Assembly (NCBI RefSeq): GCF_014641635.1 | Contig: NZ_BMIC01000001.1 | Span: 186,001 to 250,000, forward strand | DNA from: Aquaticitalea lipolytica | Lineage (GTDB): Bacteria > Bacteroidota > Bacteroidia > Flavobacteriales > Flavobacteriaceae | Length of the DNA stretch: 64,000 nt | Reading direction: 5' to 3' | In this document: positions 18,711 to 28,099 of the stretch, in pieces | Position numbering within the stretch: position 1 is the first letter of the stretch | How the letters are laid out: every line of letters starts with the position of its first letter | The notes under the pieces: model-generated | Seen by the model: the letters and a program-made list of their open reading frames with translations, nothing else | Told to the model about the DNA's origin: nothing | Databases searched by the model: none | Position numbers and translations under genes: made by a program

Positions 18711-21122
18711 ATGCAAAATAAACCTAACACAAAAAAAGATATCACTTTTGAAGACTTTAAATCGGAAGTTATCAATGACTACAAAATTGCAGTAACAAGC
18801 AGAGAATGTAGTTTGTTAGGTCGTAGAGAAGTATTAACTGGTAAAGCAAAATTTGGAATCTTTGGTGATGGTAAAGAAGTCCCTCAACTAGCTTGGGCTA
18901 AAGTATTTAAGAATGGTGATTTTCGTTCTGGGTATTACAGAGACCAAACTTTTATGATGGCTATTGGAGCACTAAACATTCAACAGTTTTTCGCTGGCTT
19001 ATATGGTCATGCTGATATTGAAGCAGATCCAATGTCAGGTGGTCGTCAAATGGGTGGTCATTTCGGCACACATAGTTTAGACGAAAATGGAGATTGGAAA
19101 AATCTAACAAAACAAAAAAATTCAAGTGCTGATATCTCTCCTACTGCTGGACAAATGCCTCGATTATTAGGTTTAGCTCAAGCATCAAAAATTTACAGAA
19201 ATGTAAAAGGAATTGATACTACTAATTTTTCTGATAAAGGCAACGAAGTCGCTTGGGGAACAATTGGAAATGCAAGTACAAGTGAAGGCCTGTTTTTTGA
19301 AACCATTAATGCAGCAGGAGTTTTACAAGTACCAATGGTAATTAATATTTGGGATGACGAATATGGTATTTCGGTACATGCAAGACACCAAACAACTAAA
19401 GAAAGTATTTCTGAAATTTTAAAAGGATTTCAAAGAGATAAAAAAAACAATGGCTATGAAATTTTTAAGGTAAACGGTTGGGATTATCCTGCATTGGTTG
19501 AAACTTACCAAAAAGCCTCAAAAATTGCCAGAGAAGAGCATGTTCCTGTTATGATTCATGTTGTAGAATTAACCCAACCTCAAGGTCATTCTACATCAGG
19601 TTCTCATGAACGATATAAAAATCAAGAACGTTTAGCTTGGGAAACTGAGTTTGATTGTATTGCTAAAATGCAAGAATGGATGTTAGCAAATAATATTGCA
19701 ACACAAGACGAGCTGGATGCTATAAGCAAAACCGCTAAAAAAGAAGTTAGAGAAGGAAAAAAAGCAGCTTGGGAAGCGTATTTAAAACCAATTAAAGACG
19801 AGCAACAAAAAGCTATTACTTTACTTACAAATTTAGCAAATAGTAGTTCTAATAAAGTTTTTATAAACAAGCTGGTTAATGATTTATCTTCAATTGGAGA
19901 ACCTATCCGAAAAGATATTATTTCAACTACCAGAAAAGCATTACGATATGTTATTTCCGAAAATTCTTCTGAAAAAGATGCCCTTATAAATTGGTTAAAT
20001 GCTAATATAGAAACTAATCAACCTAAGTATAGTTCTCACCTTTATAGCGCTTCAAAGTATTCAGCGTTAAATGTAAAAGAAGTAAAAGCAACTTACGATG
20101 TAAATGCCGAGGATGCTGATGGAAGATTAATTTTAAGAGATAATTTTGATGCTATTTTTAGTAAATATCCTGAAACCTTAGTTTTTGGAGAAGATGCAGG
20201 AACTATTGGAGATGTAAACCAAGGCTTAGAAGGCATGCAAGAAAAATATGGCGAGCTTCGAGTTGCAGATGTTGGTATTAGAGAGGCTACTATTTTAGGT
20301 CAAGGAATTGGTATGGCAATGCGTGGTTTACGTCCTATTGCCGAAATTCAGTACTTAGATTATATTCTTTATGCGCTACAAATAATGAGTGATGATTTAG
20401 CATCATTACATTACAGAACAAATGGAAAGCAAAAAGCGCCATTAATAATTCGTACTCGTGGACATAGATTAGAAGGTATTTGGCATTCTGGTTCTCAAAT
20501 GGGTGGAATTATTAATTTAGTTCGTGGAATACATGTTTTGGTGCCTAGAAATATGACTAAAGCAGCAGGTTTTTATAATACACTTTTAGAAAGTGACGAA
20601 CCAGCAGTAATTGTTGAGTGCCTAAATGGGTACAGACTAAAAGAAAAAATGCCTAATAATTTAGGTGAATTAAAAACTCCTCTTGGCGTTGTAGAAACAA
20701 TAAAAGAAGGTAGTGATATTACCTTAGTATCTTATGGCTCTACATTGAGAATAGTAGAACAAGCAGCCAAAGAATTACAGGAGGTAGGTATAGATGCTGA
20801 AATTATTGATGTACAATCTTTATTACCATTCGATCTTAATCATGATATTGTTAAGAGTGTTGCTAAAACAAATCGTTTAATGGTTATAGATGAAGATGTT
20901 CCTGGAGGCGCATCGGCTTTTATTTTAAACGAAATTTTAAATACTCAAAATGCTTTTGTGCATCTAGATAGCCAGCCACAAACATTAGCAGCTAAAGAAC
21001 ATAGACCATCTTACGGAACAGATGGTGATTATTTCTCAAAACCTTCAACTGAAGATGTTTTTGAAGCCGTTTATAATGTAATGCACGAAGTTAATCCTGA
21101 AGATTATCCGAAGTTAAGATAA
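18711..21122 (+). CDS. 2-oxoacid dehydrogenase E1 component, fused alpha and beta subunits
   Basis: The 803-residue protein joins an E1-alpha-like half (about residues 1-370) and an E1-beta-like half (about 455-803) in one frame. The alpha half has FRSGYYRDQT, the SGGRQMGGHFG loop and a thiamine-diphosphate region around GTIGNASTSEG and NIWDDEYGIS. The beta half has VFGEDAG, EIQYLDYI, RTRGHRLEGIWHSG and VSYGSTLRI, all typical of transketolase-like beta subunits. It probably decarboxylates branched-chain or other 2-oxo acids in a complex with E2 and E3, neither encoded nearby. Fused E1 proteins are common in Bacteroidota. Expressed alone from its own promoter. Confidence 0.9.
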   Translation: MQNKPNTKKDITFEDFKSEVINDYKIAVTSRECSLLGRREVLTGKAKFGIFGDGKEVPQLAWAKVFKNGDFRSGYYRDQTFMMAIGALNIQQFFAGLYGHADIEADPMSGGRQMGGHFGTHSLDENGDWKNLTKQKNSSADISPTAGQMPRLLGLAQASKIYRNVKGIDTTNFSDKGNEVAWGTIGNASTSEGLFFETINAAGVLQVPMVINIWDDEYGISVHARHQTTKESISEILKGFQRDKKNNGYEIFKVNGWDYPALVETYQKASKIAREEHVPVMIHVVELTQPQGHSTSGSHERYKNQERLAWETEFDCIAKMQEWMLANNIATQDELDAISKTAKKEVREGKKAAWEAYLKPIKDEQQKAITLLTNLANSSSNKVFINKLVNDLSSIGEPIRKDIISTTRKALRYVISENSSEKDALINWLNANIETNQPKYSSHLYSASKYSALNVKEVKATYDVNAEDADGRLILRDNFDAIFSKYPETLVFGEDAGTIGDVNQGLEGMQEKYGELRVADVGIREATILGQGIGMAMRGLRPIAEIQYLDYILYALQIMSDDLASLHYRTNGKQKAPLIIRTRGHRLEGIWHSGSQMGGIINLVRGIHVLVPRNMTKAAGFYNTLLESDEPAVIVECLNGYRLKEKMPNNLGELKTPLGVVETIKEGSDITLVSYGSTLRIVEQAAKELQEVGIDAEIIDVQSLLPFDLNHDIVKSVAKTNRLMVIDEDVPGGASAFILNEILNTQNAFVHLDSQPQTLAAKEHRPSYGTDGDYFSKPSTEDVFEAVYNVMHEVNPEDYPKLR

Positions 21123-21195
21123 TTTTATCGTTTTAGCTTAATTGCTTTTAAACTAATAGTTTATATTTACTTTTTTATCTTTTTGTGATAACATA

Positions 21196-23961
21196 ATGCG
21201 TTTTTTGAAACATAACTTATTCAACATATTAGTATTATTTGTTTTGTCACTTTTAGTGTCAACTAAAGCATTTTCTCAAAGAGAATCTGCCAATTGGTAC
21301 TTTGGTAATCTTGCAGGAGTTACTTTTAACTCTGGTAATCCAGTTCCATTAAATGATGGTCAATTAGTCACAAAAGAAGGCTGCGCTACAATATCAGATA
21401 CTAATGGAAATCTTTTGTTTTATACTGATGGAACAACGGTTTGGGACAGACAGCATAACATAATGCCAAATGGAATAAACTTATTAGGACACAGTTCAAG
21501 CACAATGTCTGCCTTAATAATACCAAAGCCTGGTAACTCACAGTCATACTTTATTTTTACAATTGATAAGCCTAGTTATTTTTTAACTGAAGATCAACCA
21601 ATAGATGGAGTTAATTATTCCGAAGTTAATATGTCTTTAAACAACGGGTTTGGTGATGTAGTTGTTACTAATAAAAACAAGCATCTAATAACTTATGATG
21701 CTAGTGATCCCGTACAAAACGAGTATAAATCTTCAGAAAAAATAACGGCAGTTACACATAGCGATGGTAGTACTATATGGGTAATTACTCAGTTTATTAA
21801 TAAATTTTATGCTTTTAGAGTTGATTTTGATGGTGTTAATGAAACTCCTATTATATCAACTGTACAACAAACTGTATTACCTAGATTTGATGAAGAAGGC
21901 TCTAACATTACAGCCATTGGCTATTTAAAAGTTTCACCAGATGGTAAAAAAATTGCTATAGCGCATAGCTCTATTTCATTGGGAAGTCCAGCAAGTGGAA
22001 CAAAAAAATCTGGAAAAGTATTGCTTTACGATTTTAATAATTCGACTGGAATTGTATCTAATGAAAGAACAATTATAAATGACACCTACCCTTATGGTGT
22101 TGAGTTTTCGACAAACTCTAAAGTATTGTATTTAACTGCTAGTACTTTTGATACTAGTGATGTCTTTATAAATAGTAATTTGTTTCAATACAATTTAGAA
22201 AGCTCAGATATTGTTGGATCACGACAATCAATAAGCAATTCCGATAATGTTGCTGGTGCGCTTCAATTAGCTATAGATGGTAAAATATACAGAGCTGGCT
22301 ATAAGGTTTTTAGCACAGGATTTAATCTTTCGGTAATTAGTAACCCCAATAATCTTGGTAATTCTTCAAACTATTCTCATAATTCTGTTCCGTTAGGAGA
22401 TGGCTACGCACAATTAGGATTACCTCCTTTTGTACAATCTATATTCAAATTTACTTTTGATTATGAAAATACATGCTTAGGTGATGCTACTCATTTTTAT
22501 ATAACATCTGAAGACCCTTACGATACTGTGTTATGGGATTTTGGCGATGCACAAACATCAACACTAGAAGAACCTTATCATACATACACACAATCTGGTA
22601 CTTTCACTGTAAAATTATGGTTTACTATTAATGGTATTACTCAAGATCCTTTAATTAAACAAATTAAAATATCTGAACCTCCAGCTGTATTACCAAATAC
22701 ATATGATTTAATTCAGTGCGATTCTTTTGATAGCAATCCTAACGATGGTATTACCACTTATAATTTAGCTTTAGCTAATGGACCATTAACCTATAATACT
22801 ACTAATCCAATACAAGTGTTTTACTATCATAGTATTGCTAATGCAAATAGCGATACTACAAATGCAAACGCTCTTAATACAATATATACTAGTCAATATC
22901 AAGACGAGTTACTTTACGCAAAAGTTTTTACAGCAAATACCGATTGTTATAGTATGGCATCTATAAGACTTAAAACCTCACAATCTGTTGATTTAGATGT
23001 TTTTGAATTTGAAGCCTGCGACTCTCAAAATAATGGTATTGCTACATTTAATTTAGATAATAAAAGAAGTGAAATTATTAACGCATTAAATTTGCCAGCA
23101 AATGTGTCAATTACGTTTTATACATCACCAAATAATGCAGCTATAGGTACTAATCCACTTCAAGATTTATATACCTCTACATCTAGAACACTTTATGTAA
23201 GAGCAGAAAGCAATAATGTTTGCTATGGCAATGGGCTTTTAAATTTAATAGTAAAACCTTTTCCTTCTCTTCAAGATCAAACGGTTATAGTGTGTCAGGC
23301 AGATTTTCCTGTGTATATTAATACAGGACTTAGTAATGCTGATGTAAACAACTACAATTACCTTTGGAGTACAAACCAAACATCGAACGAAATATATGTT
23401 ACTCAACCAGGAGTTTACAACGTAACAATATCAGACCCAATATTAAATTGTGAAGATTCGATTACCATTACTGTTATACAAAATGAAATTGCCGAAATTG
23501 CATCCATTGAAGTTAATGATTATGATGCTACAATTCATATAAATAACTTGGTTGCAGATTTTGTATTTGCACTAGACGACATTAATGGTGTTTATCAGCC
23601 AAGCAATATATTTTACGGATTAACACCTGGACTTCATACTGTATTTGTTAGAGATATTTATAATTGCAACACTATTTCACAACAGTTTTATGTAATAGGT
23701 TTTCCAAAATATTTTACTCCTAATGACGACGGCAATAATGATGTTTGGAATATTAAAGGGCTAGACCCAACCCAATTTCAAAACGTAGTGATACATGTTT
23801 ATAATCGCTATGGTAAACTTTTAAAAGTATTTAATCCAAATCAATCTTCAGGTTGGAATGGTAAATTTAATGGTGAGTTATTAACTCCTGACGACTATTG
23901 GTTTTATTTAAAACTTCCTGACGGAAAAGAATACAGAGGTCATTTTTCATTAAAAATTTAA
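21196..23961 (+). CDS. T9SS type B cargo protein with PKD domain (gliding-associated C-terminus)
   Basis: The 921-residue secreted protein has a signal peptide (about 1-27, ending AFSQ). An N-terminal propeller-like region follows with repeated NGNLLFYTDG and LPNG-type blocks (about 28-410). A PKD domain has the core VLWDFGDAQTS and HTYTQSGTFTVKL (about 435-490). The C-terminal gliding-associated/type B sorting domain runs from FPKYFTPNDDGNNDVW to the end (about 835-921). Such proteins are exported by the type IX secretion system and displayed at the surface, often for adhesion or gliding. No enzymatic motif was seen. Single gene with 73 bases of AT-rich sequence upstream. Confidence 0.92.
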   Translation: MRFLKHNLFNILVLFVLSLLVSTKAFSQRESANWYFGNLAGVTFNSGNPVPLNDGQLVTKEGCATISDTNGNLLFYTDGTTVWDRQHNIMPNGINLLGHSSSTMSALIIPKPGNSQSYFIFTIDKPSYFLTEDQPIDGVNYSEVNMSLNNGFGDVVVTNKNKHLITYDASDPVQNEYKSSEKITAVTHSDGSTIWVITQFINKFYAFRVDFDGVNETPIISTVQQTVLPRFDEEGSNITAIGYLKVSPDGKKIAIAHSSISLGSPASGTKKSGKVLLYDFNNSTGIVSNERTIINDTYPYGVEFSTNSKVLYLTASTFDTSDVFINSNLFQYNLESSDIVGSRQSISNSDNVAGALQLAIDGKIYRAGYKVFSTGFNLSVISNPNNLGNSSNYSHNSVPLGDGYAQLGLPPFVQSIFKFTFDYENTCLGDATHFYITSEDPYDTVLWDFGDAQTSTLEEPYHTYTQSGTFTVKLWFTINGITQDPLIKQIKISEPPAVLPNTYDLIQCDSFDSNPNDGITTYNLALANGPLTYNTTNPIQVFYYHSIANANSDTTNANALNTIYTSQYQDELLYAKVFTANTDCYSMASIRLKTSQSVDLDVFEFEACDSQNNGIATFNLDNKRSEIINALNLPANVSITFYTSPNNAAIGTNPLQDLYTSTSRTLYVRAESNNVCYGNGLLNLIVKPFPSLQDQTVIVCQADFPVYINTGLSNADVNNYNYLWSTNQTSNEIYVTQPGVYNVTISDPILNCEDSITITVIQNEIAEIASIEVNDYDATIHINNLVADFVFALDDINGVYQPSNIFYGLTPGLHTVFVRDIYNCNTISQQFYVIGFPKYFTPNDDGNNDVWNIKGLDPTQFQNVVIHVYNRYGKLLKVFNPNQSSGWNGKFNGELLTPDDYWFYLKLPDGKEYRGHFSLKI

Positions 23962-24028
23962 TTCATCTTCATTACTGTAGCATGCTCAACATATTTGATT
24001 TTCGCTATATTTATAACAAAATCAATCA

Positions 24029-25633
24029 ATGCTAACAAAACAAGATAAAGAAAACCTTAGAGGCACAATTTTTAGACACCTTGATGGTGTAGCAACTTCA
24101 ACAACAGCATTTGGGTTACATAATAAAGGTGTACTGCAATATCTTTTAGACCATCAAAAAGTTAATTTACAAGAACTTACATCATATTTTAAAGCAAACG
24201 AAGGCTATTTAAACATTGCATTACGTGTGCTTTGCGCTCAAGGATGGTTAACTCAGCATATTGATAATAAAAATGATGTAATTGCATATGAGACTAACGA
24301 AAATAGCAAAACAGCATTTGAGTTTGTGCATTTATATGAAGATGTAGTAAAGCTATTAAACTATTCTGTAAAATTTCCAGAGGAACGAATTGGCCCAGAT
24401 GCCTTTAGTGCTTTAGAAAAAATATTCAAAAAATTTGAAGCTAATTTTGGACTTTCTGAAGTAAAAAAAGATTCAATTGAATACCAAATACTAAAACATA
24501 TCGAAGGTGCTATTATTGCTCCTATTATAGTTTTATTAGGTGTAAATGGCTTCTTTCATAAATACTTTATGGAAGCATCTTTTAGAGCGCATGAATATCA
24601 TAAAGATCCTGAAAGCTTTAAAAAAATATTGGATTTCCTTTCTTATTTAGGATGGTTTACAAAAAAGAAAGACACTTATCAGTTTACTGAAGAAGGTTTA
24701 TTCTTCGCAAAGCGAGCAAGTGCTTATGGTGTAACTGTGTCTTATTTACCAACATTTGTAAAGCTAGATGAGCTCATTTTTGGTAACCCATTAGTACTAA
24801 AATCAGATTCTCCAGAAGACACCGAAAAGCATGTAGATAGAGAAATGAATGTTTGGGGAAGTGGTGGAGCACACTCAACCTATTTTAAAGTTATTGACAA
24901 CATAATTATAAAACTCTTTAACAAACCAATAGACGAGCAACCAAAAGGCATATTAGATATGGGTTGTGGTAATGGTGCATTTATACAACATATTTTTGAT
25001 GTTATAGAATACCAAACCCTTCGTGGTAAAATGCTTGACGAATATCCTCTACTTCTAGTAGGAGCAGATTTTAATCAGGCTGCATTAAAAGTAACTCGAG
25101 CCAATTTAATTAAAGCCGATATTTGGGCAAAAGTAATTTGGGGCGATATTGGAAGACCAGATTTACTGGCTCAAGATTTAAAAGACGATTATAATATAGA
25201 CCTTAAAGATTTACTTAATGTACGTACGTTTTTAGATCATAATCGTATTTGGGAAGCACCAAAGCACAATTCCAATAATATAAGCAACTCAACAGGAGCT
25301 TACGCCTATCAAGGTAGACGCATAAGTAATAATTTGGTTGAAGATTCCCTTTTAGAGCATTTACAAAAATGGAAACCTTATGTAGAGCGTTTTGGATTAC
25401 TAATTATAGAACTACACACTATAAACCCAAGGTTAACAGCGCAAAATTTAGGCAAAACTGCAGCAACAGCTTACGATGCTACACATGGATTTTCAGACCA
25501 ATATATTTTAGAAGTCGATGTATTTAATACCGTAGCAAAAAGAGCAGGATTGCATCCAGACCCAAACTATTTTACTACTTTTCCTAATGATGAATTAGCA
25601 ACTGTTAGTATTAATTTATTAAAAGGAGATTAA
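24029..25633 (+). CDS. Class I SAM-dependent methyltransferase with winged-helix-like N-terminus
   Basis: The 534-residue protein has an N-terminal helical part with a repeated winged-helix-like pattern (residues about 20-90, EGYLNIALRVLCAQGWLT; and again about 185-225). The methyltransferase domain follows, with motif I LDMGCGNGAF (about residue 309), GADFNQAAL (acidic motif II) and a later WGDIGRPD block. The layout resembles AprA-type and O-methyltransferase-like proteins associated with polyketide or small-molecule pathways, but no such genes are nearby. The substrate is unknown. DoxX follows after 17 bases, so they may share a transcript. Confidence 0.72.
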   Translation: MLTKQDKENLRGTIFRHLDGVATSTTAFGLHNKGVLQYLLDHQKVNLQELTSYFKANEGYLNIALRVLCAQGWLTQHIDNKNDVIAYETNENSKTAFEFVHLYEDVVKLLNYSVKFPEERIGPDAFSALEKIFKKFEANFGLSEVKKDSIEYQILKHIEGAIIAPIIVLLGVNGFFHKYFMEASFRAHEYHKDPESFKKILDFLSYLGWFTKKKDTYQFTEEGLFFAKRASAYGVTVSYLPTFVKLDELIFGNPLVLKSDSPEDTEKHVDREMNVWGSGGAHSTYFKVIDNIIIKLFNKPIDEQPKGILDMGCGNGAFIQHIFDVIEYQTLRGKMLDEYPLLLVGADFNQAALKVTRANLIKADIWAKVIWGDIGRPDLLAQDLKDDYNIDLKDLLNVRTFLDHNRIWEAPKHNSNNISNSTGAYAYQGRRISNNLVEDSLLEHLQKWKPYVERFGLLIIELHTINPRLTAQNLGKTAATAYDATHGFSDQYILEVDVFNTVAKRAGLHPDPNYFTTFPNDELATVSINLLKGD

Positions 25634-25650
25634 CTATAAACACAAATACT

Positions 25651-26028
25651 ATGAACAAAAATTTTAATGATTTAGCTTTATTACTACTCAGAGTAGGTTT
25701 TGGAGGTCTAATGCTTACACATGGCATACCAAAATTAAGTATGCTTTCAAATCCATCAGAATTTGGTGACCCAATTGGAGTTGGCCCAACCATTTCATTA
25801 ATATTAGCCCTTATAGGCGAAGTTGTTGCTCCAGCACTAATTATTATAGGTTTTAAAACCAAATTAGCAGCTATTCCAGCAGCAATAACTATGTTTGTTG
25901 CCGCATTTGTTGTGCATATTAATGACCCAATAGGAACCAAAGAAAAAGCACTTATGTATCTATGTGCTTTTGTTGTAATAGGTTTAGCAGGAGCTGGAAA
26001 GTTTTCTGTTGATGGTATGAAGAAGTAG
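25651..26028 (+). CDS. DoxX family membrane protein
   Basis: The 125-residue protein has four hydrophobic segments and the DoxX pattern LLLRVGFGGLMLTHGIPKL near the N-terminus, then EVVAPALIIIGFKTKLAA. DoxX proteins are small inner-membrane proteins with roles in quinone or redox chemistry in some species; the activity here is unknown. It follows the methyltransferase closely. The run continues into a conserved unknown gene 41 bases later. Confidence 0.88.
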   Translation: MNKNFNDLALLLLRVGFGGLMLTHGIPKLSMLSNPSEFGDPIGVGPTISLILALIGEVVAPALIIIGFKTKLAAIPAAITMFVAAFVVHINDPIGTKEKALMYLCAFVVIGLAGAGKFSVDGMKK

Positions 26029-26046
26029 TGTAATCAATTAAAAAGG

Positions 26047-26064
26047 TTTCCGTTTTCACGGAAA
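26047..26064. other. Hairpin directly before a start codon
   Basis: TTTCCGT and ACGGAAA pair perfectly (7 bp, loop TTTC) and end five bases before the ATG at 26070. There is no T-run after it on the plus strand, so it is not a standard terminator. It may hinder ribosome access to the following gene. Confidence 0.6.
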
Positions 26065-26069
26065 AAATT

Positions 26070-26543
26070 ATGAAAGCAGTTTCGGTAGTAAACATAAAAA
26101 AAGAATTACAGCATCATACGCAAGAAGAGCTTATAGAGTTGTGCTTACGTTTATCTAAATTTAAAAAAGAAAACAAAGAGCTACTCACCTATTTGCTTTT
26201 TGAAGCACATGATGAAAGTGGTTATATAGAAACTGTAAAACGTGAGATTGACTCTCAATTTGAAACCATTAATACAAACAGTTATTTTTATATAAAAAAA
26301 AGCGTGCGTAAAATTTTAAGACTTATTAAAAAGTACGCACGCTACTCTTTAAAAAAGGAAACCGAAGTAGAACTCCTACTCTATTTTTGCCAAAAGCTTA
26401 AAGACTTTTCTCCAAGCATAAAACATAATGTAACTCTAACCAATATTTACGAACGACAAATAGTAGTCGTAAAAAAAATTGTAAACACATTACATGACGA
26501 TTTGCAATACGATTATAACTTGGTATTAGAAGAATTGCAATAA
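26070..26543 (+). CDS. Conserved Bacteroidota-type protein, unknown function
   Basis: The 157-residue, highly charged, all-helical-looking protein has no signal peptide, membrane segment or recognisable catalytic motif. Lysine and glutamate are abundant (TQEELIELCLRLSKFKKENKEL), which fits a small cytoplasmic helical bundle. Two RNA structures are unusual: a 7-bp hairpin just before the ATG and a perfect 10-bp inverted repeat within codons about 78-92. It is last in the methyltransferase-DoxX run and is followed by a cassette-like gene. Confidence 0.7.
   Translation: MKAVSVVNIKKELQHHTQEELIELCLRLSKFKKENKELLTYLLFEAHDESGYIETVKREIDSQFETINTNSYFYIKKSVRKILRLIKKYARYSLKKETEVELLLYFCQKLKDFSPSIKHNVTLTNIYERQIVVVKKIVNTLHDDLQYDYNLVLEELQ
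26301..26343. repeat. Perfect 10-bp inverted repeat inside a coding sequence
   Basis: AGCGTGCGTA (26301-26310) and TACGCACGCT (26334-26343) are exact reverse complements separated by 23 bases. The arms are GC-rich for this genome. They lie within the unknown gene 26070-26543, so any function would be in the mRNA or in DNA binding. Confidence 0.7.
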
Positions 26544-26601
26544 ACCATCCTTATACTTCTGTTTTAGATTATTATATTTATGTTTATATAACATATAAAT
26601 A

Positions 26602-27193
26602 GTTGGCAACAAGCTAAAAAATGAAACACCCATCGAACATATTACTTCTAATTTTAACTTTGATTTCGTGTAAAAATCTATCGGAATTAAAAACGGAAAT
26701 TGCTCAAATTGAGAGAATCGAACTGATTGCAATAACGAAAACTGACTCTATATCTGAATTGTGGAATGTTTTAGTTTTTGAGAAAGGTGGTTGTTTAGGT
26801 GGAGAGCAGTACATAAATGAAACGAAATTTAAAAGAGAAGAAAAACCACTCGTTTTCAGCGAAATGGAATGGAAAAAAATTTCGGAGTACGACAAAGGAA
26901 AACTGACTGAATTTCTAATTACCAAACTTTCTGACACAACGGAAACGAAAATCCATACTTGCCCATTTTTTGGAGCAACAAATGGAGAAATGGCAGTTTA
27001 TTCACTTCAGCACATTCACAAAAAGAATTGGTTTGACTTTTCGGAATTTAAAGAATATAAAGACAAGGAATATAAAAGCGCAACTGAACAACCGCAAATA
27101 TGGTTACAGAATATATTGAAAAACGAAACCGACAGAAAAAAATTAGGGGAATTGTTTAAAAATGAACTAAAAGAATAAAATCAAGTTGCCAAC
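26602..27193. mobile_element. Putative gene cassette bounded by GTTGGCAAC / GTTGCCAAC
   Basis: The left motif GTTGGCAAC (26602-26610) lies ten bases before the ATG of a single small gene, and the right motif GTTGCCAAC (27185-27193) lies six bases after its stop. They are exact reverse complements. A second gene in this window (42566-43087) has the same arrangement with a different but again complementary centre. No recombinase is present and no target duplication is seen, so mobility is inferred. Confidence 0.4.
26621..27178 (+). CDS. Small unknown lipoprotein, cassette-like gene
   Basis: The 185-residue protein has a lipoprotein signal with the lipobox LISC (Cys17) and a soluble part with no recognised motif; VFEKGGCLGGEQYINE and HTCPFFGATNG contain the remaining cysteines. 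It is probably membrane-tethered in the periplasm. Codon choice uses more ACG, GGA and GAC than flanking genes by eye, consistent with separate ancestry. It lies between exact complementary motifs (GTTGGCAAC, GTTGCCAAC) and is not part of an obvious operon. No function proposed. Confidence 0.65.
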   Translation: MKHPSNILLLILTLISCKNLSELKTEIAQIERIELIAITKTDSISELWNVLVFEKGGCLGGEQYINETKFKREEKPLVFSEMEWKKISEYDKGKLTEFLITKLSDTTETKIHTCPFFGATNGEMAVYSLQHIHKKNWFDFSEFKEYKDKEYKSATEQPQIWLQNILKNETDRKKLGELFKNELKE

Positions 27194-27243
27194 AATGCTT
27201 ATAGTTTATAGTTAACTTAGTTTCTTACATAAATAATACTTAA

Positions 27244-28059
27244 ATGAAAAAAATAATCTTCTATCTATGTATTGTAGCATTTACCATTAGCTGCAAAAAC
27301 AATGCTGTAGCATATAACGACCCAATTCCAAAACACGACAGCTTAACAATTGCTTCGAAATTTGTAAATGAAAACCGAATAATCAATATTTGGACACCTC
27401 CAAATTATAATAAACAAGCAACTGATAGTTTTCCTGTATTATATATGCCAGATGGCGGAATTAAAGAAGACTTTCCACACATAGCTAATACACTAGCTAA
27501 ACTTATTGAAGAGAAAAAAATACCACCTTTTATATTAGTTGGAATAGAAAATACAGATAGAAGAAGAGATTTAACTGGCGCTTCTGAGTCTGAAGATGAT
27601 AAAAAATATTGTCCTATAACTGATGGTGCTAAAGATTTTAGAGCTTTTATTACTGATGAGTTAATTCCTGAAATAAATAAAAAATACAGAACCAATAGCA
27701 AAAAAGGAATTATTGGAGAATCTCTAGCAGGACTCTTTGTAATGGAAACGTTTTTTATCAAACCAGAAACATTCGATTTTTATATAGCTATAGATCCTTC
27801 GCTTTGGTGGAATAATAATTATTTAGCTAAAAATGCAGAGTTATTACTAGCCAAATTCCCTGAAAAAGATATAAAACTTTGGTTTGCAGGTTCAGATGCT
27901 GAAGATATTTATCGATTTACCAGAAGCATTGAAAAAACTTTTCAAAATAGCACACCTAAAGGATTAATTTGGAAATACTCTGACGAACCTAATGAAAAAC
28001 ACAACACAATTTTTAGAGCTACTAAAGAAAAAGCACTGATTTGGACATTAAATAAATAA
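27244..28059 (+). CDS. Alpha/beta-hydrolase esterase (esterase D-like), lipoprotein
   Basis: The 271-residue protein has a lipobox ISC (Cys17) and an alpha/beta-hydrolase domain. VLYMPDGG precedes the nucleophile elbow GESLAG (Ser160), AIDPSLWW follows, and a C-terminal NEKHNTIF likely carries the catalytic His. This arrangement matches the esterase D / IroE-like family, which hydrolyses short esters, siderophore esters or S-formylglutathione. Periplasmic location follows from the lipoprotein signal; the substrate is not readable. It starts 50 bases after the cassette-like unit. Confidence 0.85.
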   Translation: MKKIIFYLCIVAFTISCKNNAVAYNDPIPKHDSLTIASKFVNENRIINIWTPPNYNKQATDSFPVLYMPDGGIKEDFPHIANTLAKLIEEKKIPPFILVGIENTDRRRDLTGASESEDDKKYCPITDGAKDFRAFITDELIPEINKKYRTNSKKGIIGESLAGLFVMETFFIKPETFDFYIAIDPSLWWNNNYLAKNAELLLAKFPEKDIKLWFAGSDAEDIYRFTRSIEKTFQNSTPKGLIWKYSDEPNEKHNTIFRATKEKALIWTLNK

Positions 28060-28099
28060 AATAATAACTAATTTTAAGTCTAACTAAAAACACAAACTA

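Noticed and set aside
18711-21122. Alpha/beta fusion as an assembly artefact
   Set aside because: One continuous frame with a helical linker and no stop or shift; fused E1 proteins are usual in this phylum.
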